From assembly GCF_002399615.1 (NCBI RefSeq), contig NZ_DHDZ01000029.1:689-64688 (forward strand): 64,000 bases of DNA. Reading direction: 5' to 3'. The notes under the pieces were generated by a model. The model was given only the letters and a program-made list of their open reading frames with translations. It had not been told where the DNA came from and did not search any database. Shown here one piece after another: positions 16,460-25,752 of the stretch (its first letter is position 1; each line of letters starts with the position of its first letter). Both the position numbers and the translations under genes were made by a program. This stretch comes from Pedobacter sp. UBA4863. Its GTDB lineage: Bacteria > Bacteroidota > Bacteroidia > Sphingobacteriales > Sphingobacteriaceae.

Positions 16460-16757
16460 GCTATAAAGATGAAAAAAATGTAAAAAACTATCTGTTAAAT
16501 TGTGTTAAAACAAACAATACAAATTAACGTATTTAATTTACTTAATTTTAGTGCTATCTTTAAAAAGATCCTTATAACTACTTCTAATTCGATGCTAACT
16601 TGTTAAAGTTCTCGCTTAGTAGGTTTTAACAAAGAGGTTGCTATGTTAAATAGTTAACTATTTAAGCCTATAACTAATTTATATATTTAACCAATATCAC
16701 CGCAATAAAAATCTTAAAATCTATTTGTATTTTTACGGCTTTAAACTCCTTTTAAAA
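16460..16757. other. Divergent intergenic region, PBP1A to RluA
   Basis: About 300 nt of very AT-rich DNA separates two divergent genes. No ORF, no RNA fold and no perfect TAnnTTTG box were found. TATTTTTA at 16729-16736 is a weak -7-like sequence before the TTG at 16758. It presumably carries both promoters. Confidence 0.5.
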
Positions 16758-17483
16758 TTGAAATATCCAAACTTTAAAGATCTTATACTTTTTGAGAACG
16801 ATGATTATATCGTGGTAAACAAACCTCCTTTTATAGCTTCGCTAGATGAGCGTGGTGCAGCTGGCGCTGGCGAAATCAATATTTTGCGCTTGGCGAGGCA
16901 ATACACTGATGATGCCCAGATATGCCATAGGTTAGACAAGGAAACTTCGGGTGCCATTGTAATTGCTAAAAACCCGGAAGCTTACCGAAATTTATCTATG
17001 CAGTTCGAAAAACGTAAGGTAAACAAAATTTACCATGCTGTGCTTGGCGGACAGTTTCAATTTGATAACCTGTTTGTAGATTTGCCTATCCTTAACGATG
17101 GAAATAAAAATGTAACTATCGATAGGCAAGAAGGAAAAAGAGCCGAAACTTTTTTTACTTCCTTAAAGTATTATAAGCATTACACTTTGGTAGAATGTAG
17201 GCCAATTACTGGTCGTATGCACCAAATTCGTATTCATCTGGCTTCGCAACGTGCGGCTATTTGTGGCGATACAATGTACCGAGGAAAACCTGTTTTTCTT
17301 TCTTCAATAAAAAGGGGCTATCGCTTAACAGATGAAGAAGAGCAACCAATTATGAAACGTTTTGCGTTACATGCCAAACAAATCACTTTTAAGGGGTTAG
17401 ATGGGAAAGACATTCTTGTAGCAGCACCCTATCCAAAAGATTTTGCAACGCTTTTAAAATTGTTGGATAAGTTTGATGTTTAA
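16758..17483 (+). CDS. RluA-family pseudouridine synthase
   Basis: 241-residue RNA pseudouridine synthase that isomerises specific uridines in rRNA or tRNA. The catalytic loop HRLDKETSG carries the active-site aspartate (D60). The GRMHQIRIHLAS motif and the NKPPFIASLDERG segment near the N-terminus are also typical of RluA/RluC/RluD. There is no S4 domain, so it is a short single-domain type. The start is uncertain. TTG 16758 gives the N-terminus LKYPNFKDLILFE, which fits the family, and TTG 16725 would add 11 residues. Target nucleotide cannot be inferred. Confidence 0.92.
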   Translation: MKYPNFKDLILFENDDYIVVNKPPFIASLDERGAAGAGEINILRLARQYTDDAQICHRLDKETSGAIVIAKNPEAYRNLSMQFEKRKVNKIYHAVLGGQFQFDNLFVDLPILNDGNKNVTIDRQEGKRAETFFTSLKYYKHYTLVECRPITGRMHQIRIHLASQRAAICGDTMYRGKPVFLSSIKRGYRLTDEEEQPIMKRFALHAKQITFKGLDGKDILVAAPYPKDFATLLKLLDKFDV

Positions 17484-17641
17484 TACATTAGAAAACTGTT
17501 TAAAAATGATATAAATATTTTACAGGTAAGTTTGGTGCTAGCAGTTCGCTATAGGCGGGTGTCCTCACCAGCCCAAGTATTTATTGCCATTTAAATTTAA
17601 ACAGCTTCTAAATTACTGAATTGGTAGTTGTTGCGGTTTAA

Positions 17642-19729
17642 TTAAGTTAAAGGCAGCTCTATATAAAAAATAGTGCCGCCGTTTGGATTGTCTTCTAGCC
17701 AAATTTTGCCCTTGTGGCTTTCTATAATTTGTTTACTAATAGAAAGGCCAATGCCGAAGGGTTGTTCGCCAGCTGTACCAGGTCTTTTGGCACTGGTAAA
17801 CATTTCAAATATTTTTTGTTTATCGGCCTGCGGTACGCCAATGCCCTGATCTACTATTTTTATACATATACTATTGGCAAGGCGCTGTAGTACCACGGTA
17901 ATTTCTGTTTTTGGCGGACTAAATTTGATGGCGTTTACAATAAGGTTATTGAGTACTCGCCATATTTTTTCCCTACTGATGGAGATGGTTACGGGGCCGC
18001 CACTAATCATGATTATCTTTTGTTGCTTTTCGCTGGCTTTATACTGTAAAAGTTCGGTGCATTGCCTAAGCAATTGCTGAATGTTTATAGATGTTTTGGT
18101 AAGTACTTCATTTTCTATGGCTAAGCCCGAGTTAAGAAGTTCATTAATCATCTCGATGGCATTTTCGCCAGAATTAGAAATAAGTTGTAGCATTTCTTTA
18201 TCATCCTTAGAGAAACGGTCTTCTTCTAACAATAAATTGCTAATGCCTACCATACCACCCAACGGATTTTTTAAGTCGTGAGCCATTACCTTCATCATCT
18301 TGGCGTAATCCTTATTTCGGGCTTCTAAGTGTGACATTGCCTTTTCCAATTCTTCGCTGTGTTTTTGTGTAGCCTCTTTTGATTTAACGGCCTGTCTGGC
18401 ATTTTTATTTATCAGTAGTATAATTGGAATAAGCATAAAAACAAAAATGCCAATGCAAACAAGGTAGATGGTTTTATTTTCGTTTGCTTTTGCGAGAAGT
18501 TGCAGGTCTTGCTTATCCTGCATACTTTCGAATTTAAGCGTAAGGTCTGTTTTAGAAAGTTTATTAACAGCATTGCGGATGCTATCTAAAGTTCTGTTAT
18601 GCTCATTGAGGTATAAAAAAGCTTGTTTATAGTCTTTTTTGGCAAGATAAAGCTCGCTTTTTGCTTTAAGTAATCTAGGTTTTATTTCATATATATCAGT
18701 TATATAGTCATTATTTACTTTTTCGGCTGTTGCTAATAAAGGTTCTGCTTTATCGAATTGTTTTAACTGGATATATACCTTGGCTAATTTAAGATATGCT
18801 GTGCCTTTACTTTTGTGTTCTTGATAGTTATTGCATGCAATGCTTTCCTCTAGGTATTTTTTAGCCAATACAAAATCTCCTTTACTTAGCATTACACCGC
18901 CCAGATTGTCTAAAAAAACAAGTTTAGAAGCTTCTAATTGTATGGTAGGTATTAGTTGTTTAGTTGTTTCTGATGCTATGTAAGCTAAGCCTTTTTGATA
19001 AAAGAAAATAGCACTGTCTAATATTCCAGTTCGTTCGTAAGAAAAACCTGCATTGTTTAAAGCTCCCTGTTTAAGGTGAAAAACATTTTGGACATTAACG
19101 GGCGTTTCTTGTACGTTAATAAGTATTTTGTAAGTATCGTAATTATACTGAGCAGCCTGCTTAAAATGTCCTTTTAGGTAATATAATTGAGCTATCTTAG
19201 ACATATAGGAGGCGTAAAGTATTGTATTGCCCTCTTTTTTCAGTAAAGATTTTATCTTAAAAAAAGCTTCTAATGCTTCATCATATTTTCTAAACGTTAT
19301 ATAAATATCGTTTTTGAGCATTAAGGCTTTTGCATAACCAATTTTGTGTTTTTTTTGTATAGCTACATCTTGGTATAAGCTTAATGCACTATCGGCGTAT
19401 TTATTTGCTAATACGGTATCTTTATACGACACCTGCCCTTTATAGTAATAATAATAGGTTAAATCTTCTATATCTGCATTGCTGATATTTCTTTTAACAT
19501 TATCTAATTCCTTATTTGTTTCGTTTATATCTCCCGATAGGTATATGCTATCGATCTTTTTGAATTTTAAAGGAGATATTTTGCCAGAAGAATTTGTAGT
19601 TTCTTGTTCGTTTTTACATCCTGTATTTAACATAAAAAAGCACAAAAGATATAACAGATAGAAAGTTTTTCTGTAATTATAAGTTTTGGCGAAAATACGA
19701 CGTGTAAATGCAGTTGATTTTTTTTTCAA
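17642..19729 (-). CDS. TPR-containing sensor histidine kinase
   Basis: 695-residue membrane histidine kinase. The N-terminus has a hydrophobic stretch ending in a lipobox-like MLNTGC (C38), so the protein may be lipid-anchored. Residues about 80-390 contain tetratricopeptide repeats (for example YDEALEAFFKIKSLL, FDKAEPLLATAEKV) in the periplasm. A transmembrane helix at 421-440 is followed by a short coiled coil. The HisKA domain has the phosphorylated H484 in MAHDLKNPLGG. The ATPase domain has its N box near N595-N599, DQGIGVP near 627 and a GIGLSIS box. No receiver domain is attached and no response regulator is adjacent, so its partner is elsewhere. The sensed signal is unknown. Confidence 0.92.
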   Translation of the reverse strand: MKKKSTAFTRRIFAKTYNYRKTFYLLYLLCFFMLNTGCKNEQETTNSSGKISPLKFKKIDSIYLSGDINETNKELDNVKRNISNADIEDLTYYYYYKGQVSYKDTVLANKYADSALSLYQDVAIQKKHKIGYAKALMLKNDIYITFRKYDEALEAFFKIKSLLKKEGNTILYASYMSKIAQLYYLKGHFKQAAQYNYDTYKILINVQETPVNVQNVFHLKQGALNNAGFSYERTGILDSAIFFYQKGLAYIASETTKQLIPTIQLEASKLVFLDNLGGVMLSKGDFVLAKKYLEESIACNNYQEHKSKGTAYLKLAKVYIQLKQFDKAEPLLATAEKVNNDYITDIYEIKPRLLKAKSELYLAKKDYKQAFLYLNEHNRTLDSIRNAVNKLSKTDLTLKFESMQDKQDLQLLAKANENKTIYLVCIGIFVFMLIPIILLINKNARQAVKSKEATQKHSEELEKAMSHLEARNKDYAKMMKVMAHDLKNPLGGMVGISNLLLEEDRFSKDDKEMLQLISNSGENAIEMINELLNSGLAIENEVLTKTSINIQQLLRQCTELLQYKASEKQQKIIMISGGPVTISISREKIWRVLNNLIVNAIKFSPPKTEITVVLQRLANSICIKIVDQGIGVPQADKQKIFEMFTSAKRPGTAGEQPFGIGLSISKQIIESHKGKIWLEDNPNGGTIFYIELPLT

Positions 19730-19903
19730 CGTTTTGGTTTAATGTTAATCAGTAGCAAATTTAATAAAATATCACTACTATATGTAGAATTGTATGTCTG
19801 ACAGTAATTTATATTTAAGGCGATTAAAGTTAATGCACTTGTTGATAACAAAATTTGTTATTGAACTTAAATTGTTAAAACTTAGCATTCGTAAACACAT
19901 TTT

Positions 19904-20368
19904 ATGGAAGATTTAAGTGCGTTAAGTCAAGTAGCAGAATTTCATCAGACTTTTAAACATCCAATTATAACAGAGGCTTCAATTCCTCCGAAAAACAGAA
20001 GCCAGCTAAGAATTGATTTAATTGCTGAAGAGTTAAAAGAGCTACAAGAAGCAGTAGAAAATAACGATTTGGTTGAAGTTGCAGATGCGCTATGCGATTT
20101 GCAATACGTTTTAGCAGGTGCAGTTTTAGAATTTGGCTTGGGCAACAAGTTTAAAACCCTGTTTGATGAAGTGCACCGTTCTAATATGAGCAAAGCTTGT
20201 AAAACCATAACAGAGGCCGAGCAAACCATTGCACATTACAAACAAAAAGATAATGTAGAGGCTTATTTTAGAGAAGTGGAAGGTTTGTACCTAGTGTACC
20301 GTAAGGGAGATGACAAAACTTTAAAGTCTGTTAATTACTCTCCGGCCAATATTAAAGGATTACTATAA
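19904..20368 (+). CDS. MazG-like nucleoside triphosphate pyrophosphohydrolase
   Basis: 154-residue all-alpha NTP pyrophosphohydrolase of the MazG/PRA-PH type. The metal-binding signature is clear: IAEELKELQEAV (ExxEExE-like, about residues 45-56) followed by EVADALCDLQYVLAG (ExxD-like, about 62-76). Such enzymes hydrolyse NTPs or phosphoribosyl-ATP to the monophosphate and pyrophosphate. The role here could be nucleotide-pool cleaning, and there are no histidine-biosynthesis neighbours to support a HisE role. It is followed after 15 nt by the MaoC-like gene, probably in one transcript ended by the hairpin at 20866-20899. Confidence 0.85.
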   Translation: MEDLSALSQVAEFHQTFKHPIITEASIPPKNRSQLRIDLIAEELKELQEAVENNDLVEVADALCDLQYVLAGAVLEFGLGNKFKTLFDEVHRSNMSKACKTITEAEQTIAHYKQKDNVEAYFREVEGLYLVYRKGDDKTLKSVNYSPANIKGLL

Positions 20369-20383
20369 AAACAACAATATATT

Positions 20384-20845
20384 ATGGTTAAAATTAACAG
20401 CCACGATGAATTTGCGGCTTACTTGGGAAATGAAGTAGGTGTTTCTGGATGGTACCAGATTACGCAAGACCAAATTAACAAGTTTGCAGATGCTACTTTA
20501 GACCACCAATGGATACATACCGACGTAAAAAAGGCAGCAACAGATAGCCCGTTTAAAAAAACAATTGCCCATGGTTATCTTACACTTTCTTTGATTCCTT
20601 ATTTATGGCAACAGATTGCTACTATTGGTAACCTTAAAATGGAAATCAATTATGGAATAGAAAGCTTTAAATTTGGTCAGGCGGTGGTTGTAGATAGCGA
20701 AGTGCGTTTAAAAACCAAACTAAAGTCTATTTTAAATTTAAGAGGAATTAGCAAAGTATGTATTGAGGTAGTATTAGAAATAAAAGATCAGCCAAAACCC
20801 GCTTTTGTAGGCGATGTTTTCTTCTTGTACCATTTTGAAAGTTAA
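20384..20845 (+). CDS. MaoC-like (R)-specific enoyl-CoA hydratase
   Basis: 153-residue single hot-dog-fold protein of the MaoC/PhaJ family, which hydrates trans-2-enoyl-CoA to (R)-3-hydroxyacyl-CoA. The catalytic aspartate and histidine lie in FADATLDHQWIHTD, and the next conserved segment is FKKTIAHGYLTLSLIP. Length and motif spacing are normal. It sits 15 nt after the MazG-like gene with no evident functional link. The natural acyl-CoA substrate is unknown. Confidence 0.92.
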   Translation: MVKINSHDEFAAYLGNEVGVSGWYQITQDQINKFADATLDHQWIHTDVKKAATDSPFKKTIAHGYLTLSLIPYLWQQIATIGNLKMEINYGIESFKFGQAVVVDSEVRLKTKLKSILNLRGISKVCIEVVLEIKDQPKPAFVGDVFFLYHFES

Positions 20846-20865
20846 CTTTCAATAATCTAACTTAT

Positions 20866-20899
20866 AAAATAGCCGATAGAATATATCGGCTATTTTTTT
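20866..20899 (+). terminator. Rho-independent terminator after the MaoC gene
   Basis: A 13-bp stem (AAAATAGCCGATA at 20866-20878 with TATCGGCTATTTT at 20884-20896) has a 5-nt loop and is followed by a T tract. It lies 21 nt after the stop codon. Confidence 0.9.
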
Positions 20900-20979
20900 A
20901 ACGCTATTTTTTAGGGAGAAGTTGGCGTTTGATAAATGAATACTTGTTTTAAACAATTTACCTATTTTTACCGCTGTAA

Positions 20980-23010
20980 ATGAAAGGTAAATTCCAGTAT
21001 TTTTTGCTAACTATTTTTGCAGTATTAAAAAGCGAACATACCGTAGATGCTTTACGCAACACTGTTGCCGTGGTATTGCCTTTTATGGTTTTTTTTTATT
21101 TAGGTTGGCCAACAACGGGCATAGGCATTGGTATTGGGGCATTAATGATTTGTATGACCGATTTGCCCGGCAACCGTAGTGATAAATTTAAGGCAGCTTG
21201 GATTAGTGTGCTTGTTTTTACTCTTGTGGCAGTTTTAACTGCTTGGAGCACAGTTGTTCCGCTGTTAATGATTGTTGTTGTAGTGTTGCTCACTTTTCTT
21301 TTTACTATGGGTGCAGTAATGGGGCAGCGTATGGCCGGTATAGGTCTAATGGCGATTGTTCTGGCTACTTTTACTATCGGTTTAAAACCCGCAGATCCGC
21401 TGCTTTATGGCAACTATATCTTTTGGGGCGGTGTTTGGTACTCCCTAATTAGTTTGGCGCAAATTTCTGTTTTTCCGTATCGTTCTTTACACAGGGCAGT
21501 TGGTCAAGCTAAACGAGAAACAGCCGCACTGTTAAGGTTGAGGTCGCAGGGCTATAATCCAGAAATAAGTTTGTTGGGTTTTAACCAACGTAATATGCGC
21601 TTGCATTTAAAATTAGCTAACCACCACGAGTTAATAAGGCATTTGTTGTTAAGCGATCGTAAGACGATAAAGCAACTGGATGCTAAAAGTGCAGTTTTTT
21701 TAGAAAAATCTATTAACCTGATAGATTTGTACGAGCAAGTAAGTGCTGTGCACTACGATTATCCGTATTTACGCAAGCAATTTGAAAATACAGGGGTGCT
21801 GTTACTTATTCAACAAAGTATCGAATTATTTGCGGATTTGTTGGATAAACCAAATCATCAATTATTTGTAGCTCAATTTGAAGAGTTGCGTATGGCATTA
21901 AGCCAAAAAATAGTTGTGCTCGAAGAAAATAAAAGCACCTTGCTTAAACAGATTTTAGCTAATATTGATGAAATTTATGTTTTGATTATTGCTATTCATC
22001 AGCCTAATGTTAACCATCAGGTAAATATAAATACAGCTCGCTACCGTGATTTTTTGACGCTTACACCAGTACAAACAAAGGCCCTAAAAAGCCATTTTTC
22101 TTTAAATTCGCCTATTTTTCGCTTTGCGTTACGTTTATCTGCTTTATGCTTGGTAGCCATGCTATTAATTACTTGGCAAACGGAAGAGCATTACAGCTAT
22201 TGGTTGCTTTTAACCATGGTAATTGTAAGTAGGCCTAGTTACACACAAACAATGAAACGCAATGCAGAACGCATAGGAGGTACCGCTGTAGGGTTGTTGG
22301 TAGGGTGGTTTCTTAGTCAGTATGCGGCTATTCCTTTGCAATTAGCTGTTAGTGTGCTTGGCTTGTTTGGCTTTTTTGCTTTTAATAGAGTGGCTTATAG
22401 TATTAGCGCCCTTTGCATTACCGTTGCCGTAATTTTAAGTTTAAATGTTTATGATGGTAACTTATGGAAATTGGTGTCAGACCGGGCCGTGTTTACTGTT
22501 ATCGGCGTGCTGTTGTGTTTTGGGGCCACTTTCGTATTTCCTATATGGAATGCTCCCCGATTGAGCCATCTAATGACAGAAGTAATTAAAGCCAACTTGA
22601 GCTATTTCCAAGCGGTGGTTAGATTAAGGCCTCACGATTTAGATACTATTCACCAAACAAGATTGGCCAGAAAATTAAGCCATCAGCAACTTTCTGCATT
22701 GAGCGAAGCCATAGCAGCAGCAGCTAGAGAACCGTTTCATAAAAAAATTAATTGGCAACGCATTAATCGCATACAGTTGCTAAATTATCAGTTTAATGTG
22801 CTTATTGCCACTTTTGCAGGTGCCCAAAAACAGGGACGAGTCTATTTGCAAGCCACAGCTATTGCCCACATTGAAATGAACTTACAGCAAGCTCTGGCCT
22901 ATATTGCACAAATTGATTTAGAGCAGCCGGTAACTTTGCCAAGTTGGGGAGAAAAACCTTTACAATTGTTGCAGCTCTCCGAGCATTTGACGGAGGTTGT
23001 AAATGCCTAA
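20980..23010 (+). CDS. FUSC-family inner-membrane protein (YccS-like)
   Basis: 676-residue membrane protein with the duplicated FUSC layout. A first cluster of transmembrane helices lies about residues 25-165, a long soluble helical region about 170-375, a second membrane cluster about 380-520 (FRFALRLSALCLVAMLLITWQ onward), and a cytoplasmic helical C-terminus. Family members resemble aromatic-acid efflux AaeB and YccS/YhfK. Transport of aromatic or lipophilic compounds is possible, but no substrate can be stated. No periplasmic adaptor (AaeA/HlyD) or TolC-like gene is adjacent, which argues against a classical tripartite pump here. It is monocistronic, preceded by a terminator. Confidence 0.9.
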   Translation: MKGKFQYFLLTIFAVLKSEHTVDALRNTVAVVLPFMVFFYLGWPTTGIGIGIGALMICMTDLPGNRSDKFKAAWISVLVFTLVAVLTAWSTVVPLLMIVVVVLLTFLFTMGAVMGQRMAGIGLMAIVLATFTIGLKPADPLLYGNYIFWGGVWYSLISLAQISVFPYRSLHRAVGQAKRETAALLRLRSQGYNPEISLLGFNQRNMRLHLKLANHHELIRHLLLSDRKTIKQLDAKSAVFLEKSINLIDLYEQVSAVHYDYPYLRKQFENTGVLLLIQQSIELFADLLDKPNHQLFVAQFEELRMALSQKIVVLEENKSTLLKQILANIDEIYVLIIAIHQPNVNHQVNINTARYRDFLTLTPVQTKALKSHFSLNSPIFRFALRLSALCLVAMLLITWQTEEHYSYWLLLTMVIVSRPSYTQTMKRNAERIGGTAVGLLVGWFLSQYAAIPLQLAVSVLGLFGFFAFNRVAYSISALCITVAVILSLNVYDGNLWKLVSDRAVFTVIGVLLCFGATFVFPIWNAPRLSHLMTEVIKANLSYFQAVVRLRPHDLDTIHQTRLARKLSHQQLSALSEAIAAAAREPFHKKINWQRINRIQLLNYQFNVLIATFAGAQKQGRVYLQATAIAHIEMNLQQALAYIAQIDLEQPVTLPSWGEKPLQLLQLSEHLTEVVNA

Positions 23011-23198
23011 ATAAATTCTTCGTGTTTCACCATTTTTTAACGTTAGCGGATAAAAAAAATCAATAAAACAAAATAAATGTTTTTGGGTAGTGTGCTTAAC
23101 GTTTAAGTTGTATTTGTAAAACCAATATCTTTCGTATATTAGTATTGTAAACCATCAGGTAATAAGATGGTTATTCTTTGATTTTTAAACGGTTAGTT

Positions 23199-23732
23199 AT
23201 GATAAAAATATCGCAATCTAACACGCTCACAGGTAAAATACCTAACAAAGAGGATTTAAAAGAGGAAATAACAGCTAGTTTAATGTTAGTTTATACTGCC
23301 GAACAGCAATGGTTGGCCATATTGCCCATTTTACAATTGGCCATAGGTTGCGAAGATTTTTTAAAAACCCTTCAAAAATTTCAGAAAGATGGAGCAGTAC
23401 ATCTTCGCAGGTTAGAAGATATCGTTGAAATTATGGAGGCAAAAATAACTCCGGCCGAACATCGAGATTTTGAAGTATTGATTGATGAATGCTATGATAT
23501 TATAGATATTACCCCTAGAAATACTTTTATTCGTGATGCGGGTTTAATTGTAGGCGTGCAACAAGTACAGCAATATCAAATTACGGCCTATATTTCTTTG
23601 TTGGCGCAGGCTAAGGTATATGGTAAAGAAAAAATAATCAATCTTATAAAAATTATTCTAAATCATAAACAAGAAGAAGAAGAAATTTTGACCATGACGG
23701 GTACTAACCAAATGCTAGAGGAGATTAATTAA
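23199..23732 (+). CDS. DUF892 ferritin-like protein (YciE/YciF type)
   Basis: 177-residue all-helical protein of the DUF892 group, which has a ferritin-like four-helix bundle and is often stress-induced. Helix segments run ITASLMLVYTAEQQWLAILP, FLKTLQKFQKDGAVHLRRLEDI, TFIRDAGLIVGVQQVQQYQI and the C-terminal NLIKIILNHKQEEEEILTM. Conserved Glu and His positions on these helices could bind a di-iron centre as in ferritins. The start at 23199 (MIKISQSN) is preferred over 23178. The following small gene lies on the opposite strand. Function of the family is poorly known, and stress protection is an inference. Confidence 0.82.
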   Translation: MIKISQSNTLTGKIPNKEDLKEEITASLMLVYTAEQQWLAILPILQLAIGCEDFLKTLQKFQKDGAVHLRRLEDIVEIMEAKITPAEHRDFEVLIDECYDIIDITPRNTFIRDAGLIVGVQQVQQYQITAYISLLAQAKVYGKEKIINLIKIILNHKQEEEEILTMTGTNQMLEEIN

Positions 23733-23750
23733 TATTAACCAATTAAATAT

Positions 23751-23999
23751 TTAAGGTGGTGTTGTCTTTTCCATTATTTGTAAGCCTATAAATTGAATTG
23801 TTTTATTGTCCAAATTGCCCCAGAGCTGCTCCCATTTCCCATAGGTTTCTTTTCTTAACTGTGTAATTTCGGTTTCGCCAATAAAACAAGCATAATAAGG
23901 CACGCCGTCGGTAGTTTCTAGTTGTGCCACTTTAATGTGTTTTTCTTGCTCATTTATTGTGGCAATAATATAAAAGTCTATTGTTGGTGGCTTCATCAC
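23751..23999 (-). CDS. Small hypothetical protein (82 aa)
   Basis: 82-residue soluble protein with no recognised domain. The sequence alternates short beta strands (IDFYIIATINEQEKHIKVAQLE, YYACFIGE) with a C-terminal helical segment (WEQLWGNLDNKTIQFIGLQIMEK), so a small alpha/beta fold is likely. It has normal codon use and no overlapping gene on the other strand, which supports it being real. It converges with the DUF892 gene (18 nt between stops) and is divergent from the GH130 gene. Function unknown. Confidence 0.65.
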   Translation of the reverse strand: MMKPPTIDFYIIATINEQEKHIKVAQLETTDGVPYYACFIGETEITQLRKETYGKWEQLWGNLDNKTIQFIGLQIMEKTTPP

Positions 24000-24107
24000 A
24001 ATGTTTTGTCTAATTAACAGTTGATTTAATTTTTAGTTTGATATGTTTTAGGCTCGTTTAAAACATAGCGGCTTTAAAAGTTGTTATTTATTTTAAACCA
24101 ATTTAAA

Positions 24108-25583
24108 ATGAGGATTACAGTAAGCAGAAAACCTGTAAAGGTATATCCAGATCCGAAAAGGGTAATAGCCAGATTTTTTTATAATGGCGATGAGCGAGCT
24201 AGAGAGCTAATTGCGCAAATAATGAAACTCACTAAAGAGGAAATTTTTGGTATTGTATCGCCTTTGTTGCAAGAGTTTTCTAAACGACATAGAAATATTA
24301 CCAAAGTGTTTTTAAAACATTGCAAAAAAACACAATGGTTAATAGAGGAGATGGGAATTGATTATAAAGCCCTTGATGAATTTACTAAATACCTTATTGG
24401 ATCTTATTTTACCCACGAGTATTCTATAGAGTCGGCGGCATTTTTTAACCCCTCGATTGTAGAAGATCCAGATCAATCTAACTTGGTAGAAGGCGAAAAG
24501 CGTGTGATTATTAGTTTTAGGGCTGTGGGAGAAGGGCATATCTCATCGGTAGTTTTTAGGAGAGCATTGATAGATTGCCATAACAATATTCATGTGCTGC
24601 CGTCAGGTAATTATATAGACGAGGCCGAGGTGGTGAAAAATGCCATCTATAACAAAAGATTGTTCCTTAAAAAAGCTTCGGATGCTGGTGTTGCTATGGA
24701 AGTAATTGCTGCCATAAACGAGCATTTGGGGGATAAATTTGATTATGGACAGTTAAGAAAGTTTCTGCTTGGTGTCAAAGAGAAAAAAAATGATGATGAA
24801 AAACTAGATTACGATAGAATACTTTGGTTGTCTGATACTTATCATGAAATTTGTTTTTCTAAAGATACCGATATATCAGACCGCGTAATATTCCCTATTT
24901 CGGAGTTTGAACGTAAAGGAATTGAGGATGCCCGATTTGTTCGTTTTACCAAAGATGATGGTAGTGTTATTTACTATGCTACCTACACGGCGTTCGACGG
25001 TTCGTTTATCATTCCTAAGTTGATGCAAACTACAGATTTTTACGATTTCAAAGTTAGCCCCTTGCATGGGAAAGGAGCACAGAACAAAAACTTGGCGCTG
25101 TTTCCAAAGAAAATTAACGGCAAATATGCAATGATGTCGCGTATTGATGGTTGGAACAATTACTTAATGTATTCAGATAGGGTTACAGTTTGGGAGCAGC
25201 CTATAAAGTTGCAGGCACCGCTTTACCCTTGGGAATATATTCAAATTGGTAACTGTGGCTCGCCAATAGAAACAGCCATGGGCTGGCTAATTATTACTCA
25301 CGGTGTTGGGCCAATGCGCAGGTATTGCTTGGGGGCCAGTTTGTTGGATTTGCATAATCCGTCCATAGAAATTGGCAGGCTGCACGAGCCTTTGTTAATG
25401 CCAAACCCCGATGAAAGGGAGGGTTATGTACCCAATGTACTATATTCTTGCGGTTCTATTATTCATAACGATGAGCTAATTATTCCCTATGGGTTATCCG
25501 ATTATTGTTCTTCGTTTGCCACGGTAAACTTAGCACATTTGTTAGAGAAGATTATGGAAACTAACAATGGTAGTTCGGTTTAA
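24108..25583 (+). CDS. GH130-family beta-mannoside phosphorylase-like enzyme
   Basis: 491-residue enzyme whose second half (about 130-480) is a GH130 five-bladed propeller. Supporting segments are the IEDARFVRFTKDDG motif with the following YYATYTAFDG, MMSRIDGWNNYLMYSD, GSPIETAMGWLIITHGVG and the C-terminal IIPYGLSDYCSSFATVNL. GH130 enzymes phosphorolyse (or hydrolyse) beta-1,2- or beta-1,4-mannosides. The N-terminal about 130 residues form an extra helical domain, which suggests one of the longer subfamilies. No signal peptide is seen, so it is cytoplasmic. The ATG at 24108 (MRITVSRKPVKVYPD) is preferred over 24081. No glycosyltransferase or transporter gene accompanies it here, so the substrate remains open. 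Confidence 0.88.
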   Translation: MRITVSRKPVKVYPDPKRVIARFFYNGDERARELIAQIMKLTKEEIFGIVSPLLQEFSKRHRNITKVFLKHCKKTQWLIEEMGIDYKALDEFTKYLIGSYFTHEYSIESAAFFNPSIVEDPDQSNLVEGEKRVIISFRAVGEGHISSVVFRRALIDCHNNIHVLPSGNYIDEAEVVKNAIYNKRLFLKKASDAGVAMEVIAAINEHLGDKFDYGQLRKFLLGVKEKKNDDEKLDYDRILWLSDTYHEICFSKDTDISDRVIFPISEFERKGIEDARFVRFTKDDGSVIYYATYTAFDGSFIIPKLMQTTDFYDFKVSPLHGKGAQNKNLALFPKKINGKYAMMSRIDGWNNYLMYSDRVTVWEQPIKLQAPLYPWEYIQIGNCGSPIETAMGWLIITHGVGPMRRYCLGASLLDLHNPSIEIGRLHEPLLMPNPDEREGYVPNVLYSCGSIIHNDELIIPYGLSDYCSSFATVNLAHLLEKIMETNNGSSV

Positions 25584-25683
25584 AGAACTTTTTAGGAATG
25601 GCTTTAGGTAATGGAGCTTTGCTGTATGTTGTAATTCTGGCTATATCAAAGTACTTGTAATTTGTTGGGGCTTATAAAACAAA

Positions 25684-25709
25684 AAGGCGCAAAAATAATC
25701 TTGCGCCTT
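25684..25709 (-). terminator. Rho-independent terminator of glnN
   Basis: On the minus strand the stem AAGGCGCAA pairs with TTGCGCCTT across an 8-nt loop and is followed by a T run (25679-25685 region). It lies about 44 nt after the glnN stop. The T run on one side only favours the minus direction. Confidence 0.85.
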
Positions 25710-25752
25710 AATTTACTTCTGTAAACAGTCTTATAAATAAAAGAAATGTTAT

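Noticed and set aside
24108..25583. Polysaccharide utilisation locus around the GH130 gene
   Set aside because: There is no SusC/SusD pair, no secreted glycosidase and no signal peptide. The gene stands alone.
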